A stretch of DNA of 64,000 nucleotides. Source: Nostoc parmelioides FACHB-3921 (lineage in GTDB: Bacteria; Cyanobacteriota; Cyanobacteriia; Cyanobacteriales; Nostocaceae). Below the pieces are notes generated by a model. The model did not search any database. It was not told the origin of the DNA and saw nothing but the letters and a program-made list of their open reading frames with translations. Below, in pieces: positions 17,982 to 27,607 of this stretch (its first letter is position 1; each line of letters starts with the position of its first letter). The stretch lies in NCBI RefSeq assembly GCF_014696625.1, contig NZ_JACJQL010000023.1, forward strand, positions 39,637 to 103,636, in the 5' to 3' direction. The position numbers and the translations under genes are program-made.

Positions 17982-20036
17982 ATGACAGAGCGGGATATCC
18001 CAGAAAGTTGGCATCCAACCAGAGGAAGAAAACCAGATGAAATGGACGGTGTATCCCGATCGCCACAAGTCGGTGACACCCAAGCATTCGGTGTCCCGGC
18101 TCCTGGTTCTGCTAATACGGTGAGGCAACGACTAGATTATAATACCGAAGAATTACCTATAAATCAGCAATCAAAAGTAACTAATTTTACGAAGAAAAAT
18201 TTTGTTAAGTTGCCTCGCTGGATGCAGGGTTGGGTGGGTTGGGCTTTATTGTTAACGCTCCTTCCTGGTGGTATCGGGTTTCTGGCAATGGCGATGCTCC
18301 TGAAGTTGCCATCCGCGCCTAACTGTCCGGCGATTTTTTGGCCTTTGGCAAGTGCTTCTGTACGGATACATTGCGCTCAGTTGGCAGCTTCTAAACAAAC
18401 AGTTGATGATTTGCTGCAAGCGATCGCTTTAGTCAAGCAACTACCACAGGATCACCCATTGCGGGGCGAAGCTGACAGGTTTTTAGAAGAGTGGTCGCGG
18501 GATGTTTTAGAATTGGCAGACGAGAGTTTTCAGGCAGGGAATTTAGAACAGGCGATCGCTACAGCCAAAAAAATACCCGAAGACCTGACTGCTTATAAGT
18601 TGGTAGATGAACAAATCACCAAGTGGCAAACGATTTGGAGTAAAGCCCAGGGCATATACGCAGATGCAGAAGAAGAACTGCGGCAACAGCGCTGGCAATC
18701 GGCGTTTATGGTGGCTTCTCAATTACTGCGTGTAGATAATAAATACTGGGCCAGTGCCAAATACGACGAACTCAACGACATTATCACCTCATCCAAGGAG
18801 GATGTGGACAAGTTAGACAAAGCCCAAAGATTGGCTAATAGTAAAGAGGTAGATAATTTACTAGAAGCAATTAAACTGGCGGAGTCGATTGAGCAGAAAA
18901 GTTACTTGTATCGCAAAGCCCAAGAATCAATTCCGGCCTTTGGACGCAAGATGCTAGAGTTGGCACAGGCAAAGATGGACGCACGGGATGCAGATACAGC
19001 TTTAGAAATTGCGAGGCAAATTCCTGAAAGTACTGGATTGCAAACGGAAGTTGAAGATTTTATTGCTTTGGGTGATGCTCGAAGGAATGCTTGGTTGGGT
19101 AATATTGCAGGTTTGGAAACGGCAATTAGTCAGGCGCAACAAATTAATGCGTCTCGACCAAACTATGATCAAGCTCAACAGTTAATTAGCCGTTGGCAGT
19201 TGGAAATTGAAGATGTTGCCCGTCTAGAAAAGGCACAGGGATTAGCTAATCAAGGTACAATCAATGACTTAGTAGCGGCGATCGCTGAAGCACAGATGAT
19301 TCCTGGTAGTAATCCTCGTGGTTCCGAAGCGAGACAAAATATCAACCGTTGGCAGTCGCAAGTTGAAACTATTGAAGATAGACCATATTTGGATCGGGCT
19401 GAACAAATTGCCTTGTTAGACGATGTTAACTCTTTGCAGGCGGCGATCGCGGAAGCTGGTCAAATTCGTCAAGGTCGGGCTTTGTATCCAGAAGCACGTA
19501 GAAGAATTAGAACTTGGGTAAGCAAGGTACAGCGCATTCAAGACCAACCTTATTTAGATCAAGCGCGGGAGTTTGCGGCGCGGGGTGATTTGTCGGCGGC
19601 GATTAATGCAGCTCAAACCATAGCATCCTCCGGACGGGCGCTTTCTGGGGAAGCACAAACCGCGATTGATGATTGGCGATCGCAAATTCGCGCCAGAGAT
19701 AACTGGAACCGCGCCAGGGAAGTGGCGGCTGCTGGTACTTCACCAGCTCTAGCGGAAGCAATACGCATAGCTAATCAGGTATCCAATAATAGTATTTTGC
19801 GGATGGATGCAAATATAGCTATTGATCAATGGGGTCAGCAAATACTAGATATTGCTCGTTCTGATGGTAGTTCTGATATGTCTAAGGCGATCGAAACTGC
19901 TCGGTTGATTCCACGCAGTAGTTCTGCTTATAGTGCGGCGCAGGAACAAATTAAAATTTGGCAGCAATTTCTCAATCCTGCACCTCAGCCTCAGCCTGAG
20001 CAATTTGAGCCTTCAACTATTATTAATGGGCAGTAG
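17982..20036 (+). CDS. Membrane-anchored helical-repeat protein of unknown function
   Basis: 684 residues. The first 75 are polar and disordered-looking. One hydrophobic segment follows at about residues 82-108 (WVGWALLLTLLPGGIGFLAM). The rest is a series of imperfect repeats of about 60-70 residues built around A-x-x-G-x-x-x-A-I-x-x-A-x-x-I, an EA or QA turn, and I-x-x-W (for example NDLVAAIAEAQMIPGSNPRG, and INRWQSQVETIEDRPYLDRA). These look like TPR/Sel1-like helical hairpins. A scaffold or envelope-associated role is plausible but unproven. Coiled-coil-like composition can cause misannotation as a segregation ATPase; no Walker motif is present. Confidence 0.8.
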   Translation: MTERDIPESWHPTRGRKPDEMDGVSRSPQVGDTQAFGVPAPGSANTVRQRLDYNTEELPINQQSKVTNFTKKNFVKLPRWMQGWVGWALLLTLLPGGIGFLAMAMLLKLPSAPNCPAIFWPLASASVRIHCAQLAASKQTVDDLLQAIALVKQLPQDHPLRGEADRFLEEWSRDVLELADESFQAGNLEQAIATAKKIPEDLTAYKLVDEQITKWQTIWSKAQGIYADAEEELRQQRWQSAFMVASQLLRVDNKYWASAKYDELNDIITSSKEDVDKLDKAQRLANSKEVDNLLEAIKLAESIEQKSYLYRKAQESIPAFGRKMLELAQAKMDARDADTALEIARQIPESTGLQTEVEDFIALGDARRNAWLGNIAGLETAISQAQQINASRPNYDQAQQLISRWQLEIEDVARLEKAQGLANQGTINDLVAAIAEAQMIPGSNPRGSEARQNINRWQSQVETIEDRPYLDRAEQIALLDDVNSLQAAIAEAGQIRQGRALYPEARRRIRTWVSKVQRIQDQPYLDQAREFAARGDLSAAINAAQTIASSGRALSGEAQTAIDDWRSQIRARDNWNRAREVAAAGTSPALAEAIRIANQVSNNSILRMDANIAIDQWGQQILDIARSDGSSDMSKAIETARLIPRSSSAYSAAQEQIKIWQQFLNPAPQPQPEQFEPSTIINGQ

Positions 20037-20092
20037 TTTGGATTTGAGCTATTCTGCTTTTAAGTTGCACAATTCATCGTCAGGGCTGTTAA

Positions 20093-20120
20093 CTGTTGAT
20101 CGTTGACAGTTGACAGTTAT
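20093..20120. repeat. STRR heptamers (TTGACAG type)
   Basis: Tandem 7-mers GTTGATCGTTGACAGTTGAC follow the helical-repeat gene. They are the same family as the units inside rpoB at 9053-9080. Confidence 0.6.
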
Positions 20121-20201
20121 GAGAATTTTGCTTTTATCCCTGATAGGGATTGATGTTAACTTACGCTGAATGTCACGTGTGTAAACAAAGTGAAACTCTT
20201 A

Positions 20202-20297
20202 GTGTAAAGGGGTGTAGGGGCTTTCAAGGGTAGGTTTTTTGTATTGAACTCCTACACCCTTACACCCTTACACCCCTACACCCTTACATCCCTACAT
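20202..20297. repeat. Octamer tandem repeat with inverted arm; probable terminator zone
   Basis: From 20251 there are about six 8-base units of the form YTACACCC (CCTACACCCTTACACCCTTA and onward). Upstream, GTGTAAAGGGGTGTAGG at 20202-20218 is an imperfect inverted match, so the region can form a hairpin with a loop of about 32 bases. It lies between two convergent genes and reaches the glucoamylase stop codon. Confidence 0.55.
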
Positions 20298-20298
20298 C

Positions 20299-22785
20299 TT
20301 AAGGATTTGCGCTGATCTTAGTGCCATTCGGATGAGAGCTTGATGCACTAAGAGATTCCGAAGATTGGTATCTCGCCTGAACAATGGGGTAGGAATCCCA
20401 AACATTCTTATCAGTCAATGATTTGACTAACTTGATATATTCGGCGTGCGCCCAAGCTAAAGGTGTGGCGCTATTCGTTCCTTCTCCAGTGATGTAGTTA
20501 TGAGCCTTATTCTCGCCCACACCATCCCAAACTTGTTCAGGAAGCATTAGACTTTCGTTAGCAAAATATTCCATTGCTCGTACATAAGTATCACGTAGTT
20601 TAGCAACCTCTTGATCGCTAATAGTGCCTCCATTTTTGGCTTTAGCTAACTCAAGTTCATAATGACCACGTTCACCAGTGAAGAATGGCCAAATCCTGCC
20701 TCTGCGGAGTTTTTTCTGGCCATCGTCAATATCCCGAAAGTTACTACCATCGTTGATTTGTTCACCATAGCCATCATTGCCATAGCGTCGGAATCCTGGA
20801 TACTTTTTACTGTCAAAAGGTATGTCGTACCTCACCCTTAAATCTTCTGAGAGGCTGATATTATCCAAGGCGCAAACACTGGCAGCAATGTGAGCATCAT
20901 CTCCTTTTCTGACTCCATAACGCACCAATTCCAAGAAACCACCATCTAAAATATGGCGTTCATCCGCTTCCAGCAAACTATTGTTGTCATGGATGCGACT
21001 TCCATCGTTAGGATCTGCATTAGGGGTAACTCTCAGGAGATATTCACTGGAGCTACTACAGTTCTTAATATCTCCAGTCGTGGTAAACATAAATTTATCC
21101 ACATTCTTTTGATATTCATCTGCTTTACTGAAATAAAATTTTGCTGCAAGAGGATCATTAGCTGCATTTTCAGCAATATCACCTGCCGCAACTAACCCAG
21201 TAATAATCGCAGCCGTTGTAGAGGGGGAATATCCTGATTGTTCTTCCCATCGTTCTTGATGAGTGCTAGGTGGGTTGATCTTGCGGTTGTTTGCTTGATC
21301 AGAGGTATGTATATTGACATTACCGCCATTAGCCAGAAATTCTGCGGCAGGTTTCAACATCGTGCGATATTGCTCTGTGATTTCACCATCCGACAACACT
21401 CCAGCTTTCCACAATTTCCAACCCAACATAATGGGCATAGCAGTTTGATCTAACTGCACTCCCAGCCATTCCAAGGTTCCATCAACGTGAGTTTTTTGTA
21501 AAAACCAGCCTGTAGCCCCAGCATTACCTGGTGTATCTGATTTTACTTGTACTTTAGGGAGGTATTTAAAGGCCGTTAGGGGAGTTTCTTTATCTCCTAA
21601 AGCTAACAAAGCCATAGCTGCTTGATAAAAGTCTCTCGGCCAAACTGCTCGATAGCCTGTGGCAAAGGTATCTGCATTCACAGTATCTCCCCAAGGAACG
21701 GATAAAGAAGCAATTAAAGCCCCAGGATTTTCTTTATCTTCCATACTTTTGAGGGTGAAAGCACTGGCATAAAGCTGTTTACCCTTGTCACCAGTGTTGG
21801 CAATCATAGCAGGCAGATTTTTAAGACTCGCTATATAGTCTTCCCAACCTACGGCGCTGCCTTTGCCGTTGTATTTTGCTAACAGACTTTCGTACCCTTC
21901 TTTTAAAGAAGCATCAGCTTGTTCGGTTGCTTCTTGATAGGTGCTGCCAAAGCCTACAGCAATGTTAAAGGTGGAAGTTTGTCCTTTACTGAGGGTAGGC
22001 AGTTGGCCTATCATAGCTACACTTCCCGGCTTGCTCTGATCAGTGTAGTCATAAGTCCAGTCCATCACCCCATTGTCTTTTAAATCTTGATAGCCATCAC
22101 TACGAGCTACGTATCCGGCTGAGGTTTTCACAAAAGGCAATGAACTCTTCAAACTTAGATAAACAATTTCCCCTTCCCTAGCATTGAGACTATCGCTTTT
22201 AACAAAAGCTACATCTTCTTTACCTGTATTATTCATGTGAGGATTGATGAGAACGTAGGGGGTAACGTTATCCTCTTTGGCAGTAAAGATCACTTTTGTA
22301 AACAAAGTTTGGTGATCAGGATCGGTAAAGATGTGCTTTTCAATAGTGTATTTGCCTTCTTTATCGGTATTGATCACACGATAGGCTGGAGAAAGAGGCC
22401 TTCCATCTTTATCTTTATCTAGATAGTCCACCTTACTGGTGGTAGAAACCTTCTCTTCATCAAAAAAACCGTTTCCTGTGACTAAGAATTGTAAGTCATT
22501 GATCTGGGCGCGATCTATTTCCCCATAGGCGGTTTCTGTCACAATACCTTGAGCAATTGAAAACCAAACCTTGGAGATGGCATTTGTAGGAGCGCGATCG
22601 CTATACTTACCATCCACATACTGTTCATAGGATGTTCCAATGCCTTGCTTTCCAGCATAAGACCAAACAGAGGAAACACCCGGTGCGCCTGGTGCAATAC
22701 CACCACCGACTGCCCAAGCAGCGTTTGTTCCTAAGAACAAAAGCGAGCAAAGAGCAACTAAGTTAGCTAATAACCAACGTTTCAT
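20299..22785 (-). CDS. Secreted glucoamylase (glucan 1,4-alpha-glucosidase, GH15)
   Basis: 828 residues from ATG at 22785, chosen because it starts a clean signal peptide (MKRWLLANLVALCSLLFLGT, cleavage after AWA). The longer frame adds 31 residues that bury the signal. A glucodextranase-type N domain (SSVWSYAGKQGIGTSYEQYV onward) precedes the GH15 alpha/alpha barrel. Catalytic landmarks are GYRAVWPRDFYQ, the general acid in WEEQSGYSPST and the catalytic base in FFTGERGHYELE. It would release glucose from alpha-glucans outside the cytoplasm. It is the last gene of a long same-strand run of sugar and oxidative enzymes, 142 bases after the propeller gene. Confidence 0.93.
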   Translation of the reverse strand: MKRWLLANLVALCSLLFLGTNAAWAVGGGIAPGAPGVSSVWSYAGKQGIGTSYEQYVDGKYSDRAPTNAISKVWFSIAQGIVTETAYGEIDRAQINDLQFLVTGNGFFDEEKVSTTSKVDYLDKDKDGRPLSPAYRVINTDKEGKYTIEKHIFTDPDHQTLFTKVIFTAKEDNVTPYVLINPHMNNTGKEDVAFVKSDSLNAREGEIVYLSLKSSLPFVKTSAGYVARSDGYQDLKDNGVMDWTYDYTDQSKPGSVAMIGQLPTLSKGQTSTFNIAVGFGSTYQEATEQADASLKEGYESLLAKYNGKGSAVGWEDYIASLKNLPAMIANTGDKGKQLYASAFTLKSMEDKENPGALIASLSVPWGDTVNADTFATGYRAVWPRDFYQAAMALLALGDKETPLTAFKYLPKVQVKSDTPGNAGATGWFLQKTHVDGTLEWLGVQLDQTAMPIMLGWKLWKAGVLSDGEITEQYRTMLKPAAEFLANGGNVNIHTSDQANNRKINPPSTHQERWEEQSGYSPSTTAAIITGLVAAGDIAENAANDPLAAKFYFSKADEYQKNVDKFMFTTTGDIKNCSSSSEYLLRVTPNADPNDGSRIHDNNSLLEADERHILDGGFLELVRYGVRKGDDAHIAASVCALDNISLSEDLRVRYDIPFDSKKYPGFRRYGNDGYGEQINDGSNFRDIDDGQKKLRRGRIWPFFTGERGHYELELAKAKNGGTISDQEVAKLRDTYVRAMEYFANESLMLPEQVWDGVGENKAHNYITGEGTNSATPLAWAHAEYIKLVKSLTDKNVWDSYPIVQARYQSSESLSASSSHPNGTKISANP

Positions 22786-22927
22786 ATGGATGAATTGTTT
22801 TTCTAAGTGAGTAAAATTGAGCTTGGTATTAATGGACTTCCAGAAAGTAAGTGATGCAATTTTGAGAGTGAAGATCATTATGAGATTCTTTCTCTCTTGG
22901 TTCTTTTACTCATCAAGTAGAAGTCGC

Positions 22928-23956
22928 TTAACGCCCCACAATACCGGCAGCCAGAGGCTTCAGACGGAAAATATAGTAGGGGGGAGCAGAAATATTCTCC
23001 CCAGCATTGAGAGGCGCGGAATGGTGCAGTTGATTACAGTCGAAATACAAATAACCATCTGAACCGAAGTTGAAGGAGTCTGTCCAAGACAACTTCTCGT
23101 CAGTAACCAGCAATTTATAAGAGCGATCTGCTGATGTAATCACCCCGACCGCACTATGAGCTAAGTCACCTACATAGATGTTGTGATCTTTGTCAATGGA
23201 AATGCCATCACAAATTGGCTTTTCACTGTATCGTTCAATTTTGCTACCCAGTTCAGCATCAGTTAATTGAAGATTGCTCAAGTCTGCACTCTTGATCCGA
23301 TACATACTAGTACTGTGCATCGGACTTAAGTATAGCCATTCGTTTTCTGCATCTAGAACAATACCATTGACACCCAAATGAGGACGAATTACAGTCCCAT
23401 CAGGCTGACCAATTTGCACTGGTACTCCATCAATGACTAAATCAATATCTTCTGGTGCTATACCTGGGTAGCCTTGCAAAACACGAGCAGCTAAACCTGT
23501 CTGCAAATCTACTCTAATCAGAGCCGCTTTGTCATCTGGTGCTGGATCGGAAATATAAACAAAATTATGAATCAAATCCACCGCCAAATCATTCACAAAG
23601 GAATCACTAAGGGTTATGGGTGGTGGTAAGTAAATCACCCGTGATAATTGATTATTTCGAGTATCCCATGCTACTAGCTTAGGGACTGACTTACTTTGAT
23701 TGCCATTATCTAACATCCAAACGATTCCATTGCCATCAGACTTGATACCCAGTACGGTATCGAAAGTAATGATTGGGTTCCCAGACTGAGGAGGAAAGGG
23801 GATTAAACCATCCTCAGTTAATTCTGCTACCTGCATTTCAGGTTGATAAAATTGATGCAAACTGAGAAAAAGCCTACCATCTGGTGTCAGAGTGATATTA
23901 CCAGGGGCTAAGGACAATTTTGCTACTACCTCTAGGCGATCGCCTAAATTTTCCAT
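22928..23956 (-). CDS. Major royal jelly protein/yellow-family beta-propeller
   Basis: 342 residues from ATG at 23956; a TTG at 23983 would add nine residues. The pattern is that of the MRJP/yellow six-bladed propeller: VVAKLSLAPGNITLTPDGRL, FVNDLAVDLIHNFVYISDPA, VNGIVLDAENEWLYLSPMHS and CDGISIDKDHNIYVGDLAHS. No signal peptide is visible. Related propellers include SMP-30-type lactonases, so hydrolysis of a sugar lactone is possible given neighbours that oxidise sugars. That is inference; the bacterial family has no settled activity. Family assignment is good. Confidence 0.8.
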   Translation of the reverse strand: MENLGDRLEVVAKLSLAPGNITLTPDGRLFLSLHQFYQPEMQVAELTEDGLIPFPPQSGNPIITFDTVLGIKSDGNGIVWMLDNGNQSKSVPKLVAWDTRNNQLSRVIYLPPPITLSDSFVNDLAVDLIHNFVYISDPAPDDKAALIRVDLQTGLAARVLQGYPGIAPEDIDLVIDGVPVQIGQPDGTVIRPHLGVNGIVLDAENEWLYLSPMHSTSMYRIKSADLSNLQLTDAELGSKIERYSEKPICDGISIDKDHNIYVGDLAHSAVGVITSADRSYKLLVTDEKLSWTDSFNFGSDGYLYFDCNQLHHSAPLNAGENISAPPYYIFRLKPLAAGIVGR

Positions 23957-24054
23957 GACAAAAATGTTTGATTGACACAGCAAGAAAATAGCAACTTGAG
24001 CAGATGCGATCGCAGAAGTAGGGTTTTACCTGTAATCCCGTAGATCACATAGGA

Positions 24055-24105
24055 CGAAATGCACATTTCGGGATATCTGCATTCAAATCATCCAGGTGCA
24101 TTTCG
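24055..24105 (-). promoter_or_regulatory. Operator-like palindromes upstream of the propeller gene
   Basis: CGAAATG-CA-CATTTCG (24055-24070) is a perfect 7-bp inverted repeat. A further half, GTGCATTTCG, follows at 24096-24105 and pairs with CGAAATGCAC at 24055-24064. Three copies of CATTTCG or its complement within 51 bases, 100-150 bases before the propeller start, suggest a regulator binding site or an mRNA hairpin. It could also be the terminator region of the DyP gene. Confidence 0.45.
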
Positions 24106-24175
24106 CATAAAAATGCCCCCTATTTGCTTGTGAACAGCCATAACAGATAGAATTTCTTCCATAGAATAGCCTCAT

Positions 24176-25585
24176 CTATGCCAAGGTTTTCAAAAAACTG
24201 ATACTAGGGGCGAAAAAATACTCGCCACCTTTCATATTTATCCAAAGTTGAAAATTGTATTCTTCTGTTTCTGGTTCACCCCATTTTTTAGGCCATTTCT
24301 GAGTTCCCTGTGGTTGACCAATTAATGGATCTGGGCCAGTATTCACCTGGACGAAATTCTGAGGATTAGCCCATCTTGATTGCATAAAATTAAACTGATT
24401 TTCAATGTTGGATTGAAAGCAAAGGAATAGTAATCCTGAACCTGAAACTGGTTCTTTATTAGGATTATTTTCGCCATAACTCACGGCTCGACGAGTAATT
24501 CTATGACCTCTTTCTTCCTTAAATGCTTCATCAAAGTGACCATCAGTAGTTATTAATCTAGCTGTATCCCCACGAGGATTAGTCTTGCGTGTATGAGCAT
24601 GAAACGGACACTTAGTTGCGGCTAAATCATGATCATAATTGAAGTTATTAGTAGGTGTAACTGCATAAGTCGGTATATCTGAAAGAGTTACTGGAGTACC
24701 ATCAGAGAAACGACCTACAATTAAAGCTCCAGCTAAATCTTCCTGAATTTTTAATTCTTTAGCTAAGTTGCGCTGATCTTCGCGGAATGCTTTCACATTC
24801 TGTTCGAGTTTTCGGTAGACCAAATAACTGCCATAGCTATCTTTTGTATTCCCGTTAGGATCTTCGACTAAAATGCTATCCAGAGGAGCTTTTGGGTCCC
24901 ATTTATCAAAATCACAGTTGTTTACCCTCTCCTTCACAACGTCCCGTTTCATAAACAACGGTTGACTTACACCATCCACAAAGCCAAAGTGTTCGATAAT
25001 TTGTCCGGCCTTATTTCTGAGGATAAATCCATCTTCTCGGTGAACAATTTCCGCTATTTGACGCAGTTCTTGCGTCATTTGATTGACAATTTGTAATAAG
25101 TCTATAATGTCATCATCTGCAAGCAAAATTAAGGCATGAATTTCACTTTGAAATCCTAAATCCCAAGTTTCAATTTTAGGATCACCCAAAGAGCTTCTAA
25201 TTTCTTCGTTTTTCATACCCATTCTAAATGGTTTATCTCCGGGTATTTGAAACGGCTCAATTTCTAAATATTCATATCCATGACGAGACAAGAAAAAGTT
25301 ACCAAATACTTCTCCTGGTATGCCTTTTTGTCTATATTTAAAGGCTTCATCTGACTGTTTTTTTGCAGAAGTTATATAAGTTTGAGCAAAATTCTGAATC
25401 CACTGCTTAACGACTTCCACTCGCTCAGGCTTGAATTGTAAAAATAGATGAACACTATGATCTCGTCCATGTCCTTTGAGAATGTTGCCTTGTAAATCAT
25501 TCAGCAAATTTCGGTATTTACCTGGATTTTCTGAATCAATGCCATCTTCTGGTAAGTGTTGCAAATCTTTTTCAGTTAGTGCCAT
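24176..25585 (-). CDS. DyP-type heme peroxidase
   Basis: 469 residues. The DyP signature GXXDG appears as GFVDGVSQP (distal Asp) and the proximal heme ligand region as CPFHAHTRKTNPRGD, with a conserved Arg further on (GHRITRRAVSYG). It has no signal peptide or Tat motif, so a cytoplasmic location is expected. It resembles the Anabaena DyP (AnaPX type), which decolourises anthraquinone dyes with H2O2. It lies 60 bases downstream of a galactose-oxidase-like gene on the same strand, so an H2O2-producing oxidase and an H2O2-using peroxidase are likely co-transcribed, though probably in different compartments. Confidence 0.93.
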   Translation of the reverse strand: MALTEKDLQHLPEDGIDSENPGKYRNLLNDLQGNILKGHGRDHSVHLFLQFKPERVEVVKQWIQNFAQTYITSAKKQSDEAFKYRQKGIPGEVFGNFFLSRHGYEYLEIEPFQIPGDKPFRMGMKNEEIRSSLGDPKIETWDLGFQSEIHALILLADDDIIDLLQIVNQMTQELRQIAEIVHREDGFILRNKAGQIIEHFGFVDGVSQPLFMKRDVVKERVNNCDFDKWDPKAPLDSILVEDPNGNTKDSYGSYLVYRKLEQNVKAFREDQRNLAKELKIQEDLAGALIVGRFSDGTPVTLSDIPTYAVTPTNNFNYDHDLAATKCPFHAHTRKTNPRGDTARLITTDGHFDEAFKEERGHRITRRAVSYGENNPNKEPVSGSGLLFLCFQSNIENQFNFMQSRWANPQNFVQVNTGPDPLIGQPQGTQKWPKKWGEPETEEYNFQLWINMKGGEYFFAPSISFLKTLA

Positions 25586-25645
25586 GAATTAATTCCTCGG
25601 TTTGCAAGTTGCCAATTATGCTCATGTCAAAGTAACAACATAGGA

Positions 25646-27601
25646 TTAAGCTGCAAGCTTGACTATCTTTGCCAGAGAAGGCTTGCCTACGTTGTTGAGG
25701 TAAAACATCATGTAATATCCAGGAGGATAAAGGTTTTTATTTTCTGGAGTTTTAAAGCTGATGGAAGACTCATCTCCTAAAACAACATTTTCTATGGGCA
25801 ATTGTGCTAAACGTTGTCCATAATCAAAAGAGTGAGTTACTGCCCCCAGTTTTACCAGGACTAGAGAGCCATCTTGAGTCGCATTCTTGACAGATATCGT
25901 ATTAGATTGACTGTATCCCAGATTACTAGGAGCTTTAACAATTTTAGGGCGAGAACCAGGCTTGAAAAGATAGGGAGGACTGAATACTTCCCCTTGCCAA
26001 ATTTCCGCAGGCACAAAGGGTTCTTCGTCGCCTTTGGCAAGATAGCTCTGAGGGTTTTGATAATATTCTTCTAGATTAAATTCCTTCTTCTGCCCAGATT
26101 TATCTCTCAGATCGGCTAATTTATAATAGGTTTTGGCATCTTGCAATACATCAACATGAACAGTGCCATCTTCATCTCTTAAGGCTCGGTTAGCATTACC
26201 ACCGATCGCTAAAACACGAGCATCGGGTAATAATAATGCACCGTTATGATACAGCCTGGGGAGTTTTGCTGGATTCATCCGTTTGGTTTGATAACCCCCA
26301 GGAGCATCCTGAGCAGCAGTCATCAACAAAGGCTCATAGACAGGTTTGTATTCTGGATATTCGCCACCATTAACAACTAATATTTCCTGAGTTGGTAAAA
26401 TTACAGATTGGAGATTAGCTCTGGGCTTATCCAAAAAGTTTGGCACGATTTCCCACTTGCCGTTCTTTTCACCACTTTTTGCCGGAGATAGCCAACGCTG
26501 TAAACTAGTAGCAACTCTTGATCCTGGTGGGAAACCTTTGGTAGTATTATTTAATCGCCCAAAGTTAATGCTGTTAGTGCCGATAATTCCACCAAGGAGT
26601 AAGACATCTTCTGAGTTAGGAACTTGTAGGGCTGTTCCATAAGCTTTAGAGCTTTCCCCCCTATCTGGGCCTACTTCAAAGCTGACAGATAATGCCCCCT
26701 CTGCATTCTCTTTGACAGACATTAAATAGCTTTTTTTACTACTATGTGGGACTAAAACCCCAGCAATACCCGCCTCATCTCCGGTGATCAAAAGTCTACC
26801 ATCCGCAGTAGGAAAAACACGAGGATAGAGGTCTATACTATCGTAGCTATCTACATCTTTGAGTTTGGTGTTGAAAGGACTATTTTTGACAGTTGTGAGG
26901 TCGATGTACTGGAGCTTTTCTGTTTTCGGATCGTAGATTTCTAAAGTGGGATTAATCTGATTTGGAGCATCAACTTTTAGTCCTGAAAATATCACAACTT
27001 TACCATCAGCAAGGGAAATCAAACTGGGATACCACCGTCCTTGTTTGAGTGGTTTTAGAGCCGACCACGTTCCGGTTTTCCAGTTATACAGGTTGATTTG
27101 TCTATTACCTGTAAATGCGCCTCCTGGGTAATAGCGTCCAGTTCCACTGACAAAAAGAATGTTACCGTTGGATAGTTGCAGATGTCCGGTGCAGAATAAG
27201 TCATTGGTTTCCCCAGCCTGGATAGATGGTGGGGAGGGAATGCGCTCAAATTTTCCAGTTACAGGGTCAAGAAGACCTGTATTATTGATGACATCATAAT
27301 TTCTGACATCAACTCCCTCAACCAGATCGACGTTCTCTTGTTCTTTTACTTGAGTGGTGCGAAAACTACTACCATTAACGACTAAAACTTTTCCATTGGG
27401 TAGCAGTATCGTATGCACAGACTGCATTCTGTCTTCTGGAGGGGGCATAGGTAGAGTTTCCCAAGCCCCCATTTCTTCTTTTGTCCCAATTATGGGGCTG
27501 GCGATCGCCTGTTCCCAACCGCAGAGACTAATAACGAAAGCCAGGATAAAGATGATAAAAATTGAGACTATTGTCAGACGTTTTGATTTGGAGACTATCA
27601 T
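25646..27601 (-). CDS. Galactose oxidase/glyoxal oxidase-like copper radical oxidase
   Basis: 651 residues from ATG at 27601, six bases after the upstream stop; an earlier TTG adds two residues. An N-terminal signal/anchor (LTIVSIFIIFILAFVISLCG) precedes a Kelch propeller and a C-terminal DUF1929 immunoglobulin-like domain (EVFSPPYLFKPGSRPKI onward). Positions matching the copper radical site are all present: Cys in DLFCTGH, Tyr in RWYPS (Tyr-Cys crosslink), Tyr-His in LYHNGALLLPDARVL and His in VTHSFDYGQR. It is therefore predicted to oxidise a primary alcohol or aldehyde to aldehyde or acid, making H2O2, in the periplasm or outside. Substrate unknown. Confidence 0.85.
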   Translation of the reverse strand: MIVSKSKRLTIVSIFIIFILAFVISLCGWEQAIASPIIGTKEEMGAWETLPMPPPEDRMQSVHTILLPNGKVLVVNGSSFRTTQVKEQENVDLVEGVDVRNYDVINNTGLLDPVTGKFERIPSPPSIQAGETNDLFCTGHLQLSNGNILFVSGTGRYYPGGAFTGNRQINLYNWKTGTWSALKPLKQGRWYPSLISLADGKVVIFSGLKVDAPNQINPTLEIYDPKTEKLQYIDLTTVKNSPFNTKLKDVDSYDSIDLYPRVFPTADGRLLITGDEAGIAGVLVPHSSKKSYLMSVKENAEGALSVSFEVGPDRGESSKAYGTALQVPNSEDVLLLGGIIGTNSINFGRLNNTTKGFPPGSRVATSLQRWLSPAKSGEKNGKWEIVPNFLDKPRANLQSVILPTQEILVVNGGEYPEYKPVYEPLLMTAAQDAPGGYQTKRMNPAKLPRLYHNGALLLPDARVLAIGGNANRALRDEDGTVHVDVLQDAKTYYKLADLRDKSGQKKEFNLEEYYQNPQSYLAKGDEEPFVPAEIWQGEVFSPPYLFKPGSRPKIVKAPSNLGYSQSNTISVKNATQDGSLVLVKLGAVTHSFDYGQRLAQLPIENVVLGDESSISFKTPENKNLYPPGYYMMFYLNNVGKPSLAKIVKLAA

Positions 27602-27607
27602 AGTCAA

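Noticed and set aside
20202..20297. Possible second CRISPR array
   Set aside because: The repeat unit is 8 bases with no spacers; it is a simple tandem repeat.
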